Origin: Symbiodinium microadriaticum
Lineage: Eukaryota; Sar; Dinophyceae; Suessiales; Symbiodiniaceae
Reading direction: 5' to 3'
Assembly (NCBI GenBank): GCA_001939145.1
Contig: LSRX01000359.1
Span: 341,508 to 405,507 of the forward strand
Length of the DNA stretch: 64,000 nt
Shown one piece after another: positions 18,346-27,915 of this stretch; position 1 is the first letter of the stretch, and the number at the start of each line of letters is the position of its first letter. Under the pieces are notes generated by a model that saw only the letters and a list, made by a program, of their open reading frames with translations, did no database searches and was not told the origin of the DNA. The translations under genes were made by a program, and so were the position numbers.

Positions 18346-18437
18346 GCAAAGTCCTTAAACCCTAAACCATAAGCCCTAAGCCCTAAACCCTAAGCCCCAA
18401 GTAGCCCTAAACCCTAAGCCCAAGCCCAAGCTCGAAG

Positions 18438-18535
18438 ACTTTCGGAGGGGCTTCTGCGGGCGCTGCTACGGGAGCGGCAGCCGGCTTTTTCCTTGGCCGA
18501 CGGGCCTTCTACAGAAGCCCGGCACAGAGCGGAGC
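18438..18535 (+). CDS. glycine-zipper-like exon 4
   Basis: Follows a CCCTAAA array (acceptor CTCGAAG). TFGGASAGAATGAAAGFFLG then RRAFYRS; Gly/Ala helix ending in basic residues. A TTTAGGG-type array follows. The end is approximate. It completes a run of four similar exons over 4 kb. Confidence 0.5.
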
Positions 18536-18624
18536 TCAGATGGAGGGTCCAGGGGTTTATGGGGTTGAGGGCTAAGGGGCCTGAGTCGTTTAGGATTTCG
18601 GGTCAGGGCAGCAGCAGTGTCCAG

Positions 18625-18671
18625 GGAGCTCAGCGTTAGCTACCATGGAGAGTCAACTATTTGCGATAGCG
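18625..18671 (+). CDS. candidate exon
   Basis: GTGTCCAG acceptor, ELSVSYHGESTICDSG, donor AGCG|GTGTAAAG. Short; unknown. Confidence 0.35.
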
Positions 18672-18699
18672 GTGTAAAGATTGGTAGCAGGAGTAGTAG

Positions 18700-19740
18700 C
18701 AATTTTGCTGGCGTATAGTACTGGGCTGTACTGTACTAACACGAGCACATGTACTTTTACTCATCTGATTCATGCACGAGCTCTTGTCCCCCAAAATCCC
18801 TCGACCTCAGCGTGTTGGATGAAGTTTTTATAATTGGGCCAACATGATTGGAGCTTTGCAAGCTATCAGCTTGGGCTAACTTCAGACGTCTGAAGATTGG
18901 GATCCAAGTTCCCTGAAAGCTATAAATTAGAACGAAGAGTGTTCGCGTAGGTTTTGGGATATAATATGCGCAAGCTCGATCTCTACTGCTCTATATTTTG
19001 GATGTATAAGGTGTTGGGGGATGTAGTGTTTGCAAGCATCGGCTGTCAATCTCCAGTGCATTGAATGTGACTTAGAATCTGTGCACTCTAAATGCAAACC
19101 CTTGCTACCTACACATCTCTACGCTCTAACCCCCCCCCCCGCCCTAACCCCGGAACCCTAATCCCGGAAGCACTTGGAGCCTTACTTCCTATCAGAACTT
19201 CCATCGACTAAGCCCTCCATTCAATAGAGAACAGTGACCGGCAACCCAAACCTCCATTATACCCCACCGACCCCTTAAACCCTAAATCCCAACTTCCTGA
19301 AGCCCTTGAGCCCTAAAACCTAGACCCTAAACCCTAAACCGCTAGACCGCTGAATCCATGATCCGGGTCCCTGCTCCCCATTTTCTAAGACCTTGAACCC
19401 CCAAGGCCATGAACCCCGAAACCCTGAAACCCGAAACCCTTAAAGGAACTCTTACAGGACGCCCCCTTATCTAAATCAACCTTAAGTTCTTCTGTACAAG
19501 TCAACCTTCAGTTCTTCATTTAAAAAAACATCACCCTTAAGTCCTTGATTTTAAAATCAACCTTATGTTCTTTATTAAAAATATCAACCTTGAGTTCAAC
19601 GTTACCTTGTTGGGGTTTCGAGGCTGCAAAGTACCGTGGAGGCCGGCGCGCCGTCTGAGTGACTAGGATTTGGGGAGTAGGGTGTAGGATTTAGGGCTTC
19701 AGGGGACTAGGATTAGCGATTTGGATTTAGGATTTTGGGA
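18700..19740. other. no gene seen
   Basis: AT-richer unique sequence followed by C-strand telomere-like units (about 19130-19460) and a diverged TTCTT..AATCAACCTTAAG repeat (19480-19600). No convincing exon. Confidence 0.5.
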
Positions 19741-19769
19741 GATCTCGTCGTAGCCTAGCATCACACCAG

Positions 19770-19928
19770 CAACCACGGCCATTGTGAGAATTTCGTTACT
19801 ATCTACGTATGCCTGGCAGCAATCCATGTTAGCATTGTCCACCGTAGCGGCAGACCCCGTAGAAAGGGGTCCTGACACTATTGCGAACGAGCACTGGTAC
19901 GATCCAAACTCAGAATTAAGCAGGCATG
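19770..19928 (+). CDS. candidate exon, 53 codons
   Basis: CATCACACCAG acceptor, donor GGCATG|GTAAAC. Open frame TTAIVRISLLSTYAWQQSML and, later, GPDTIANEHWYDPNSELSRH. It is one of the longest non-repetitive open frames in its region, though GC3 is only moderate. Function unknown. Confidence 0.4.
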
Positions 19929-20064
19929 GTAAACAACGATAGACTCGGCATGGGTTTTGTACCCTGGCACATGCCTGGGAACCAAGCAGTGCTGCCAGAA
20001 GAAGGGGTTGGTGTTGAAGATGGTTGTAATGAAGTTGGTGGTGCTGACGGTGATTGTAATGAGT

Positions 20065-20213
20065 AGAAGGAGGTCATCGTCCTTGCCGTTATCTTCATCG
20101 CACTCGAGGAATCACCACAACAGAAACCAGGAACGATCGCAGCAACAGCAGCAACGGACAAACGCCGGGCACACGGTCATGTTCGTACTGCTACGATGAT
20201 GCCTCGCTGCAGG
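20065..20213 (+). CDS. candidate exon before a double hairpin intron
   Basis: Acceptor TGAGTAG; 50-codon frame GGHRPCRYLHRTRGITTTET onward to CSYCYDDASLQ; donor CTGCAG|GTTACT. The intron (20214-20447) is two family B hairpins in tandem, and the next exon resumes in phase 0. Confidence 0.4.
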
Positions 20214-20447
20214 TTACTATAGAAGCCTAAATACTTGCTCACATCATTCCTTAGGGCTCCGTAAGATCACTATACTATAAAGAAGCCCAAAACCCTGTTC
20301 TACCTTTACTTTTTGGTGGTTCCTTATTATGTATAATTAGAGTATCGTGTACCCCAAGCCCTGATCTAAATATTCAGGGCCCTTATATCTATACTATGAA
20401 GAAGCCCAAAACCCTATTTTTACTATTAAGGCGCCTACACTACACAG
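20214..20447. mobile_element. two tandem family B hairpins acting as an intron
   Basis: Starts GTTACTATAGAAGCC at the donor, contains two ACTATGAAGAAGCCCAAAAC-type centres, and ends ATTAAGGCGCCTACACTACACAG flush with the next exon. GT..AG boundaries coincide with the element ends. Confidence 0.6.
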
Positions 20448-20519
20448 GCAGCCCCTGCTGCCCCTGAGCTGCCTGATGGTGTGGTGGAGACTGACCCTGG
20501 CCCAAAGCCCGACTGTTAG
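20448..20519 (+). CDS. exon ending in TAG|GT
   Basis: CACTACACAG acceptor supplied by the hairpin; AAPAAPELPDGVVETDPGPK then PDC and TAG, which lies exactly before a GTTACGGGTTTAGGG donor-like sequence. Either the end of a protein or, if TAG is not a stop, an internal exon. Confidence 0.5.
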   Translation, partial: AAPAAPELPDGVVETDPGPKPDC

Positions 20520-20589
20520 GTTACGGGTTTAGGGTTCGTTTGAACTCCACAGACTAGAGGGACCTTGACCCTAAACCCTAAACCCGAAG

Positions 20590-20667
20590 CTTTGGATCGG
20601 ATTGTCGAGTGTGTCCGGCTGTCGAGTGATGTAGCCACGGCTACGACTTATGCTTTCCCAGTGGAAG
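20590..20667 (+). CDS. exon, unknown
   Basis: CCCGAAG acceptor after CCCTAAA units; LDRIVECVRLSSDVATATTY then AFPVE; donor GAAG|GTAGTA. Confidence 0.45.
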
Positions 20668-20735
20668 GTAGTAGTCCACCCTTAGGATGTGTGTTGTCGC
20701 TGATGGTGCTACAGGGTTTAGGCTGCATGCTTCAG

Positions 20736-20785
20736 TGCAGACACTATGCAAAATGTTCTGCCCTGGTCTATAGTATGCCCTTAAG
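20736..20785 (+). CDS. exon with consensus donor
   Basis: TGCTTCAG acceptor; CRHYAKCSALVYSMPL; donor TTAAG|GTAAAG. In the same reading frame as the open region upstream. Confidence 0.45.
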
Positions 20786-20892
20786 GTAAAGTATCGGGGA
20801 TCCTAGCACTAATCAGATCATCCTTAGTCCATTATGTTACAACTTTCTGGGTTTCACTATATAAGGCTTGAAATCAGATTTCAAGCTTTCAG

Positions 20893-20980
20893 GGGTGAGG
20901 CACGGCCAGTTGTAGTTTTGATCTGCCGGATCGTCCATTTGTCTGGCTATGCCCATTTGGTATTGGCGGTTTCTGCCGTG
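20893..20980 (+). CDS. exon with consensus donor, hydrophobic
   Basis: CTTTCAG acceptor; GEARPVVVLICRIVHLSGYA then HLVLAVSAV; donor GCCGTG|GTAAGTAT. The hydrophobic content suggests a membrane or buried segment. Confidence 0.5.
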
Positions 20981-21171
20981 GTAAGTATCTGTTAATGCAA
21001 ACGAAACTTACCGTCGTACTTAAAACTGCCACTAAAGATCTATAGTAGCATAGGGCCTTCACTATCAGAATAGAGTTCTTTACGTGTATATTGCAATTCC
21101 AAGAAGGCACCCTAAGAAATGAGTTGCCTAATGCTAGAGTGCTCCTTATTCGAGTTACAGTAGAGCAAACC

Positions 21172-21555
21172 ACTAAAAACTAAACTCTCAACCCTAAAGC
21201 CCCAACCCTAAACCCCAGACCCTAAACCCCAGACCCTAAACCCCCAACCCTACCGAAAGAGGCCCAGATGCCCACCCAACAGGGTTGGAGACACGCGTCA
21301 TGCAGTCACCAAAAGGCCTTTAAACAAAAAAACAACCCTCAACCCTAAACCCTAAACCAAACCCTAACCTAAACCCTCAAGCCCAAACCCCAAACCCCGG
21401 ACCCTAACCCCCCAACCATCAACCCTAAACCCTAAACTCTCAACCCTAAACCCTGAACCCCAGTCCCTAAACCCTAAACCCCCAACCCTAAACCCCAAAA
21501 AACCCAAAACCCTCAACCCTCAACCCTACACCCCCAACCCTTAACCCTAAACCCT
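21172..21555. repeat. long telomere-like array (CCCTAAA strand)
   Basis: CCCTAAA, CCCTCAA and CCCCAGA variants over about 380 bp, interrupted near 21255-21335. It ends at the acceptor of the exon at 21560. Confidence 0.9.
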
Positions 21556-21559
21556 CTAG

Positions 21560-21647
21560 GTCAGGGCCAAGTCCGGCCCTGCTCTGCCAAACGCGCGTCT
21601 TGAGTTTTCGTGCTGGGACTCGAAACACCAAGTCCAGCTCCCAAGCG
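21560..21647 (+). CDS. exon, possibly C2-like strand
   Basis: CCTCTAG acceptor; VRAKSGPALPNARLEFSCWD then SKHQVQLPS, very high GC3; donor AGCG|GTTTAGGG. ARLEFSCWDSKH resembles a C2-domain strand plus loop, but this is tentative. Confidence 0.55.
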
Positions 21648-21719
21648 GTTTAGGGTTTAGGGCTTTGGGTCTAGGTTTTAGGGTTTATAGAGGGTGTAGG
21701 AAACATAGAGCCTTCGCAG

Positions 21720-21804
21720 GTGCTTTGCTTTGATGGTTATCCGCCCGTTCTGCGCAAACTCAAGACCAGTTCTCACTTTCCAAGTGCCCAAGAGCGTCTA
21801 CGAA
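21720..21804 (+). CDS. exon with consensus splice sites
   Basis: CCTTCGCAG acceptor; VLCFDGYPPVLRKLKTSSHF then PSAQERLR; donor CGAA|GTAAGC. Unknown function. Confidence 0.5.
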
Positions 21805-21942
21805 GTAAGCTCCCTGCCTTGTGCCCCCAAAAACCTGCTTGGACGAACGGGATAGTTGTAAACTCGATAGAATAGCAAAATACACCAAGTAGAACAGCTT
21901 CGCTGCTGTGAGTAAGTTGTCGTGGTGTTCGAGTAAACTCTT

Positions 21943-22245
21943 GTGACAAAGTACAATTGCCTTAACCTTTTTTGTTTGTACTTTAGCTTGTGGGGTGTAA
22001 ATTTAGCTGCAGAGGTCAGGGTTCAGTTCCTCTCCTGCTTGCACTTGTCACCAGTCTCCATGTGGCGCACGGTATGTTATGAAGACGTGCGCACTGAACT
22101 ACACACGACTGGATCCTATACAGACCCTGAAGCCAGAGAACGGTTGATGAAATCTTGTTGGCTAGCGAGGGCTTACCGAGAGTGTAGGGGTTCCGGAGCC
22201 CAATGCTTGTCTTCAACTTGGGGAGGAATTTCATACCACTCCTGA
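21943..22245 (+). CDS. candidate coding region, 100 codons
   Basis: ORF starting MTKYNCLNLF and containing TELHTTGSYTDPEARERLMK. A consensus donor (CGCACG|GTATGT, 22071) inside it suggests it is exon plus intron rather than one ORF. Unknown product. Confidence 0.35.
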   Translation: MTKYNCLNLFCLYFSLWGVNLAAEVRVQFLSCLHLSPVSMWRTVCYEDVRTELHTTGSYTDPEARERLMKSCWLARAYRECRGSGAQCLSSTWGGISYHS

Positions 22246-22360
22246 GTTTCTCAGGGCATTTCGTGGACCAAATTCGTTGACACAAGGGGTTCCTGCAACG
22301 AGCCATCGCGTTTCGCAGCTCGGATGCAAAAAAATTCTGATTGAAGCTCCACGGATCTAG

Positions 22361-22462
22361 GGCACGGGACCACGACCCCGTAAATCCCCAACAACCGAAT
22401 ATTGGATCCTCGCAAAGTGTGCGGCTGTCTTCGTGCTCTCCACCATCACCTCGGCTCAGTAA
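22361..22462 (+). CDS. terminal exon with C-terminal membrane helix
   Basis: GGATCTAG acceptor, phase 0; GTGPRPRKSPTTEYWILAKC then AAVFVLSTITSAQ and TAA. High GC3; basic stretch followed by a single hydrophobic helix at the C-terminus, as in tail-anchored proteins. Confidence 0.55.
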   Translation, partial: GTGPRPRKSPTTEYWILAKCAAVFVLSTITSAQ

Positions 22463-22572
22463 TTCCCAATCTTCGAGGAGACACCCCCCCCAACCCTAAG
22501 CGACAACCCCAAAGTCTATACCCTGAACCCTAAACCCTAAAATTGCCCTAAACCCTAAACCCTAAAACCTAG

Positions 22573-22639
22573 ACCAGAGCCTGAAGTTCGTGTCTCAGTG
22601 CTTCAAAGGCTGTGCTCTCCTCGACCGATGCTCTTCATG
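22573..22639 (+). CDS. exon, Cys-containing
   Basis: AAAACCTAG acceptor ending a CCCTAAA array; QSLKFVSQCFKGCALLDRCS, high GC3; donor TCATG|GTACAA. Confidence 0.5.
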
Positions 22640-23003
22640 GTACAATCCTAAACCCCGAAGCCTTCAAACTTCGAACGTGGATGATATATACAGTAGAGGT
22701 CGGAGCCGTTAGTCGCAGTACCCCCCCTTCAAAATCTGGTCCCTTTCTGGTTACAAAAATGATGAACCTCACGGTCCTATTCTGGTCGTCCAGGCCCCCA
22801 TATACCCTAAATCCTAAACCCTAAACCCTAACTAGGGCCCAAATCCTGAACCCTTGGCCTGAATTGCTCACCGTTCGAGCGCCTGCGAGCAGTTCCATGA
22901 GATGAGAGTTTCCAAATAGCATCCGAATTGAGGTATAGTGGCAGTAAGAACAGCGCACAATCTACTACATGCATAATCATTAAATTAGATTAGATCAGGT
23001 TAG

Positions 23004-23162
23004 ATGAGATAAATAGATCGATAGATAGCTAGATCGATCGATAGAGCGATAGATAGACCGATAGATAGGTAGATAGATAGGTGGTCGATAGATAAATAGA
23101 TAGATCGATAGATAGATAGATAGATAGGTAGATAGATAGATAAATAGTAATAGATAGATAGA
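23004..23162. repeat. (GATA)n microsatellite
   Basis: GATA/GATC/GATAG tetranucleotides; ORFs on the minus strand (poly SIYL) are artefacts. Confidence 0.9.
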
Positions 23163-23361
23163 TTTGTTGTATATTTCAATACACAGCGATAGTTGATCTT
23201 CCAACAGGGCTTCCCGTACGCTCCTCTCCGAGCCTCAAATCCCTGCAAGGTTTGAGTTTAGGGTTTAGGGTTGGAGAGTGTTTAGGGTTTAGGGTTTAGG
23301 GTTCATGAGCTTCGAAAGCTCTTATTTATGGTAAGCTGAAGCCTACATCCTAGTTCCCTAG

Positions 23362-23556
23362 GCATACGAAGGACTGGTATGTTCGCGCTGTGATCTAGAG
23401 ACAGACCGAGCCCTCTATGAGCTTTGCCTTGAGACTGATGGTTCCTTCAAGGGTTTACTTGGCCTTTCGGTTTTGGGCTGGGGGGTAGTATCCCTAAAGC
23501 TGCGAATCCTCTCAGGGCCTCTGCCGCATTACCCCTTAAACATGTTCCATAACTAA
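23362..23556 (+). CDS. candidate exon, 64 codons plus stop
   Basis: TTCCCTAG acceptor in phase 0 opens AYEGLVCSRCDLETDRALYE and stays open through a hydrophobic stretch to TAA at 23554. Moderate GC3 in the first half. Confidence 0.35.
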   Translation, partial: AYEGLVCSRCDLETDRALYELCLETDGSFKGLLGLSVLGWGVVSLKLRILSGPLPHYPLNMFHN

Positions 23557-23733
23557 AGCCCGAACTATCGCCCCAAATCTAGCAAAAGGGACCTGCATGA
23601 TTGTCTGCAGTATTCCGTCAGGCCTCTTTAGATCCTTTGTTTACATGTCAATTGGATTATACCCCGAACCCCGTTCTAACCATTAGGGCCACTATACCCT
23701 AAACCCTAAACCCTACTACAGTTTCTCCTCGCA

Positions 23734-23772
23734 GGAGATGTCTCGGGAGATATTGAGTTCTTCCGGCGATTG
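23734..23772 (+). CDS. short exon between inverted arrays
   Basis: CTCCTCGCAG acceptor just after CCCTAAA units; DVSGDIEFFRRL; donor GATTGG|GTGAGG, followed by a long TTTAGGG region. Confidence 0.5.
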
Positions 23773-23914
23773 GGTGAGGAGAGACTCAGGGTTCAGGTTG
23801 AGGGGAGTTGTAGGGGTTGGGGTTTTGGGGTTCGTAATGCTGTTGTGGCTCGTAGAGCCTAGCCTGGAAGGGTTTAGGGTTTTAGGGTTTAGAGTTTAGG
23901 GTTTAGGGTTACTT

Positions 23915-24013
23915 GGAACCTGATTAAGAAACCTTGGGTCGATATGAGAACTCCTCATTTGGACCCTAATAAATTTTGGGGTTATAGGACCAGAGTTTTC
24001 TTAACCAGGTTCC
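23915..24013. mobile_element. hairpin element, family G
   Basis: GGAACCTGATTAAGAAACC ... AGTTTTCTTAACCAGGTTCC, followed by TACACTACACAG which forms the next acceptor. The same suffix TACACTACACAG follows the unrelated family B hairpin at 20447. Confidence 0.8.
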
Positions 24014-24025
24014 TACACTACACAG

Positions 24026-24184
24026 GCTAGTTGTCGTCGCTCTCATGTGAGCAAGGTTTCAACAAGGACATGGCTGTACATCTCGTCCCGAAAATCAACA
24101 GCTGTTAATGCCCATTGCGGCCTGTGGCGGTGCAGAACCTTTGCTGCCACGGTCTTGCCATACACTGTCGGTCTTGAAAAGTAG
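24026..24184 (+). CDS. candidate exon starting at a hairpin-supplied acceptor
   Basis: CACTACACAG acceptor, phase 0: ASCRRSHVSKVSTRTWLYIS onward, 52 codons to TAG. A minus-strand ORF is also open, and GC3 is not decisive. Confidence 0.35.
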   Translation, partial: ASCRRSHVSKVSTRTWLYISSRKSTAVNAHCGLWRCRTFAATVLPYTVGLEK

Positions 24185-24342
24185 CAGTAGCACTCTATTG
24201 CGAAGTGACAGATGTGCTCATGTTTGCCGCCGTGAACAACAGACCCACTCACCCACCAGAAACCCTAAACCTCCAACTCCCTCACATCTTGTTTTCGGTG
24301 GGCCCCTGCCCGAGCCCCTGTGCTTACTTCCTGGCAACCAGG

Positions 24343-24397
24343 ATGATGATGATGATGATGATGACGACAAGGACAAAAAGCCCCTGGGATTGAAATG
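24343..24397 (+). CDS. terminal exon: poly-Asp tail
   Basis: CAACCAG acceptor, then GAT/GAC codons (nine Asp) and KDKKPLGLK followed by TGA. Acidic then basic C-terminal tail; the GAT run is a coding microsatellite. Confidence 0.5.
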
Positions 24398-24578
24398 AGC
24401 AAGGGCACCTGCTGCTTGAACCCTTGCTCGCTTCTACGTCCCCTCACCGTAAACCCCTCATCCTTAAGCCTTGAACCCCTTAACCCAAACTCTAAACCCC
24501 AAACCCCTAGAAACGACAATCAGAGCCCTACATCCTAAACACTCAGCCGTAAACGCTGCAGTTTCATTTCCTGCCCAG

Positions 24579-24606
24579 GCCCTGCTTGTTGGCAGCGTTA
24601 CAAGGG
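24579..24606 (+). CDS. micro-exon before hairpin intron
   Basis: TTCCTGCCCAG acceptor; ALLVGSVTR; donor AAGGG|GTAGGG. The intron that follows holds a family E hairpin. Confidence 0.3.
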
Positions 24607-24649
24607 GTAGGGCTTTAGGAATGCAGGGCTTCTAAAGTTTAGATTATGC

Positions 24650-24753
24650 TAAGGGTCCAACGGATCTAAGAATCATATACTTGGGTTACGGATAGTAGTT
24701 TTGTAGGTTAGTATTCAGAAGAGCATATGATTATTAGGTACTTCCACCCTTAG
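24650..24753. mobile_element. hairpin element, family E
   Basis: CTAAGGGTCCAACGGATCTAA ... ATTAGGTACTTCCACCCTTAG. The terminal AG is used as (or is next to) the acceptor of the exon at 24754. TTATGC occurs on both outer sides. Confidence 0.85.
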
Positions 24754-24848
24754 GGTTATGCCGGCTGTGAATTTGAGGCGAGGCCTTTCGAGGCACTTAG
24801 CGCGCAAGAGGCGTCTGAGCACAGAGGTCTGCATATTGATCAGCAGAA
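24754..24848 (+). CDS. exon directly following a hairpin element
   Basis: Begins right after the element's CCCTTAG; GYAGCEFEARPFEALSAQEA then SEHRGLHIDQQ; donor AGAA|GTGAGT. Good splice sites; a second frame is open too. Confidence 0.45.
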
Positions 24849-24875
24849 GTGAGTCCGTTTTGAGCTACAGTTATT

Positions 24876-25030
24876 GTAACGACCACCCAAAACCCTAGAC
24901 CGTAAGCCCAAAACCCCCAAACCCCAAACGCTAAACTCTAAACCCCTATAAACCTTAAGCCCTAACCTTGAACCCTAAACCCCTAAACCCCATGTCCACC
25001 TTAAAAAAAAAAAAACCCTAAACCCCCAGA
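24876..25030. repeat. telomere-like array (CCCTAAA strand)
   Basis: Diverged C-strand units with a poly-A tract, ending just before the exon at 25058. Confidence 0.8.
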
Positions 25031-25057
25031 CCCAGAACTGTATTCTAGTTCTTCAGG

Positions 25058-25170
25058 CCCCGTTACTTCCCGTGAGCCTTTGGAGCGCTTGAGCTGCCGC
25101 CAGCCAAGGAAGAAGGACAAGGGGCCGAAGGCACCGGGGGGGACTCCTCCAGACCCCTTAGGGCCTTAGG
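25058..25170 (+). CDS. exon, basic/Pro-rich
   Basis: AGTTCTTCAG acceptor; PVTSREPLERLSCRQPRKKD then KGPKAPGGTPP; very high GC3. TAG at about 25167 precedes TTTAGGG arrays. Probably disordered. Confidence 0.55.
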
Positions 25171-25440
25171 AAATTGGGGCTGAGGGAGAGGGTTTAGAGG
25201 GTTTAGGGTTTAGGGTTTAGGGAGGGTTTAGGGTTTAGGGTTCAGGGTTTAGGACCCTTTAGGGCCTCAGGGGATTGGGGCTTCTTTATGGTTTTGATAC
25301 AGGGGCCTTAGTAAGTAGAAAGGGCTTTCAGGATATAGTATAAGGATTTAAGGGTTTAGGGGATTACAGTGGTCTTAGTAAGTAGAATGGGGCTTTCAGG
25401 ATATACTACAAGAAGGATTTGGGGCTAGGGAGGCTCCCAG

Positions 25441-25485
25441 TCGGTACCTGGAGTGCAAGGACCTGCCCTGCATTTCAGGGGGGGG
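25441..25485 (+). CDS. short exon
   Basis: GGCTCCCAG acceptor; RYLECKDLPCISG, very high GC3; donor GGGG|GTACCT. Two Cys; function unknown. Confidence 0.5.
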
Positions 25486-25601
25486 GTACCTGCACGGTTA
25501 CTTCGATAAACCCTAAGCTAAATGCGGGGTATAGAGCATGGCCTGCTAGCTCGACCCCACCCTGCCGCCCCAAAATGAGATGCAAGGCACCCTAAACCTT
25601 A

Positions 25602-25683
25602 CCCATAGGCCCCTAAGTAGTTCCTTTTTGGGATTACTTTTTAGGATTCTAAACATGAAACATAAAAAGGAACTACTTAAGGC
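25602..25683. mobile_element. hairpin element, family A (right end decayed)
   Basis: CCCATAGGCCCCTAAGTAGT left arm with TA outside; the right arm ends at AAGGAACTACTTAAGGCCCT and runs into CCCTAAA units. Confidence 0.8.
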
Positions 25684-25748
25684 CCTAAACCCTAAACCCT
25701 AAACCCTTCAAGGCAGCCCTAAACCCTAAGCCTAAACCCTGTAAAGCA

Positions 25749-25829
25749 GATCCAGGGATCTGGTTCGCACAGCGCGAAACGGGCTCTCCGGAGTCGCCGC
25801 GCAGGCAGCCTTTTGCCTCTACAGGGTTT
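25749..25829 (+). CDS. exon, basic
   Basis: CTGTAAAG acceptor after a CCCTAAA array. QIQGSGSHSAKRALRSRRAG then SLLPLQ, high GC3; a second GC3-rich frame (ADPGIWFAQRETGSPESP) competes. Confidence 0.4.
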
Positions 25830-25879
25830 ATGAATAAAAGTACAAAATGCACATGAAATACTAACATCTAGGTGTATAT

Positions 25880-25990
25880 TATGTATGTATGTATGTATGT
25901 ATGTACAGGTATACACACAGATACATATACATTTACATATATACGTATACATATACATTTACTTATATGCATGTGTACGCACACACACAC
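25880..25990. repeat. (ATGT)n / TA-rich microsatellite
   Basis: TATG tetranucleotides, then TACATATAC-type sequence and a CA run. Confidence 0.85.
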
Positions 25991-26190
25991 ATCATCCTAC
26001 CACGAAATAAACGGCGTGACAGTGACGCAAACAGTGGTTTCGTAGTGCTGGCCCACTCCGCAGGAGCATGGAGAACACGATCCAGGGAAACGAAGCAAGG
26101 CAGTGCTTCCTCGTGCGCCACGGACCCAAACCAATCGTCCAGGACACGGACGGCAGCACTGACCCACGCGAATCGTTCAGTCACCCGCAG
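25990..26190. other. candidate coding region, strand unresolved
   Basis: A plus frame (NSGFVVLAHSAGAWRTRSRE onward) and a minus frame (VLDDWFGSVAHEEALPCFVS) are both open for over 60 codons. I cannot choose between them. Confidence 0.3.
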
Positions 26191-26346
26191 GGACCTAAAC
26201 CCTAAACCCTAAGCCGTACCCTAATTCGTTCATCCGTCCGAACTCCTGAAAATGCAGAGTTGTCTCGCCATGCGCCGACCGGTGTCACGATGCCACCGTG
26301 TTGGAAGTCGTCTATAGCCCTCTCATTTTTGTTTACAAACTTGCAG

Positions 26347-26404
26347 CTCTTCCCCAAGAGAGCGCTTGCAGGCACACGTAGCCAGCACGCAGTGGGGCCT
26401 GATG
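26347..26404 (+). CDS. exon ending at a telomere-like unit
   Basis: TTACAAACTTGCAG acceptor; LFPKRALAGTRSQHAVGPD; donor GATG|GTTTAGGG. The upstream frame (MPPCWKSSIALSFLF) is also open. An overlapping 153-codon minus ORF containing repeat-derived residues is judged less likely. Confidence 0.45.
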
Positions 26405-26838
26405 GTTTAGGGTTTTTGCCCGCAGGATGAGGTGAATGCTGGTAAAACAGATGTCTCAAGCCGTTTGACCATAAACCATACTGTATCCTATAGGGATCTG
26501 AAGCCGGCATAATGGTCAGGGTTTTGGGACTAGGGTTAGGGTTTGGCATCGGGCTCGTTTGCTGCATAGGGGTAGAGTCGTTGTCAACCATGCGAAAGCC
26601 GCGTGCAAGGCCAAATGACCAGAACCTTGAAGCATGCACCCAAAGCCGGTGATTTAGAAGCATGGCTGCGTAGTCATACTAGACTCGTGATTAAACATGC
26701 TTTAATTAAGTGGTTATAGTATACTTATAACGTGCCCCAATACCTTCCAGCTATTAATTGAGGCCTCTAAATCACTGCATACCTTAATCCCTATCTCATC
26801 GGAGAGAAAGGCCACTGCACTGAAGAAAAAGGAACGCT

Positions 26839-27030
26839 ATGCCCAACGTGCCCCCACCCTCAACCCCTGCGCTGGAAACTCTGAACCCAGCCTTTGCACG
26901 TCAAACCCTGTCCGAAGGCTGGTGCTTCCGTCCTGGTCGTAATAGAATGGACCGACCACCAGTGGGAGGCCGGGCTGTGGATAGGGGAAAAATTTGTGAT
27001 TCAGCGTTTGCTCGGAGTTGTTGCAAATGA
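26839..27030 (+). CDS. candidate ORF, 63 aa
   Basis: Starts MPNVPPPSTPALETLNPAFA, then FRPGRNRMDRPPVGG and TGA. Not repetitive; no family recognised. May be exon plus flank. Confidence 0.3.
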   Translation: MPNVPPPSTPALETLNPAFARQTLSEGWCFRPGRNRMDRPPVGGRAVDRGKICDSAFARSCCK

Positions 27031-27499
27031 TGTTTCAAGGGATGGGCTGCAGGGGCTTGTGGTTTAGGAGTTCCTCTTGGGAGTCTCTTCATACTGTAGG
27101 GGTTCTTGACTCTGAAAATTTCGAGGAGGAGGAGGGGGGGGGGCTGGTGGCAACATGCCTGTTATTATTGTTATTTTGATTGTTACGATTACTCTTCATG
27201 CTACCGGGGAAAGGCCCTGCATGCGCAGTGTTGAGGATTGAGGACGTGGGTCTATAATAGGATCAGAATCAACACGTCAACATCATTGGGGTTTAGGGTG
27301 CATGAACGGGATTGGGTTTGAGAACCACCTGCAATAGGTGTCCCTATGATTCAGCGTATACCCCTTTCTTGGGGAACTTACTTGTGTACCCCAAAGAAGA
27401 AAGTCGCAGAAGTCAGGCACCTTGTCCAAGACCAAGCCAGGGCATGAACCTCCAAGAAATGTAGGAGCCTTAATCATCACCTCGACTATTTTCTTGGGG

Positions 27500-27590
27500 G
27501 GGGGGGGGCTCCTAATTGTGTCTGTAGTATAATAGACCCCAGCCCAAAGGCCTATTCTAATCATTAAAGGCCCTTTGTTGCTAGAAGTAT
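27500..27590. mobile_element. hairpin element, family B (diverged)
   Basis: GGGGGGGCTCCTAATTGTGTC, AGTATAATAGACCCCAGCCC, CTATTCTAATCATTAAAGGCCC. The left arm is degraded. Confidence 0.45.
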
Positions 27591-27876
27591 GACTGCGGTA
27601 CACGGTGGCCCAGGATGTGGGTCTGTCATGTGGCATCGATCCTAAACCTCCTCCAAAACGCTGCAACTCTCAACTCCGGCAGTTAAGGAAGCCTTAAGGC
27701 CCTCTAGGGTTTGGGGTTTAGGGTTTGGGGTTTAGGGTTTGGGGTTAAGGGTTTGGGGTTTAGGGTTTAGTATGTTCGGTGTGGTTCGTGCTTTGTTTTA
27801 CCGGGATTGGTGTCAAAGGTTCAGGATTCGGTTTCTGGGCATTGGCCAGACGTACCCGAAACCCTAAACCTTCCAG

Positions 27877-27915
27877 GCAAGAAGCATTGAGGCCTTTGTT
27901 GGATCACGGGTTGAG
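27877..27915 (+). CDS. short exon with consensus donor
   Basis: AACCTTCCAG acceptor following CCCTAAACC; ARSIEAFVGSRVE; donor TTGAG|GTGAGC; a TTTAGGG-type region follows. Confidence 0.5.
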
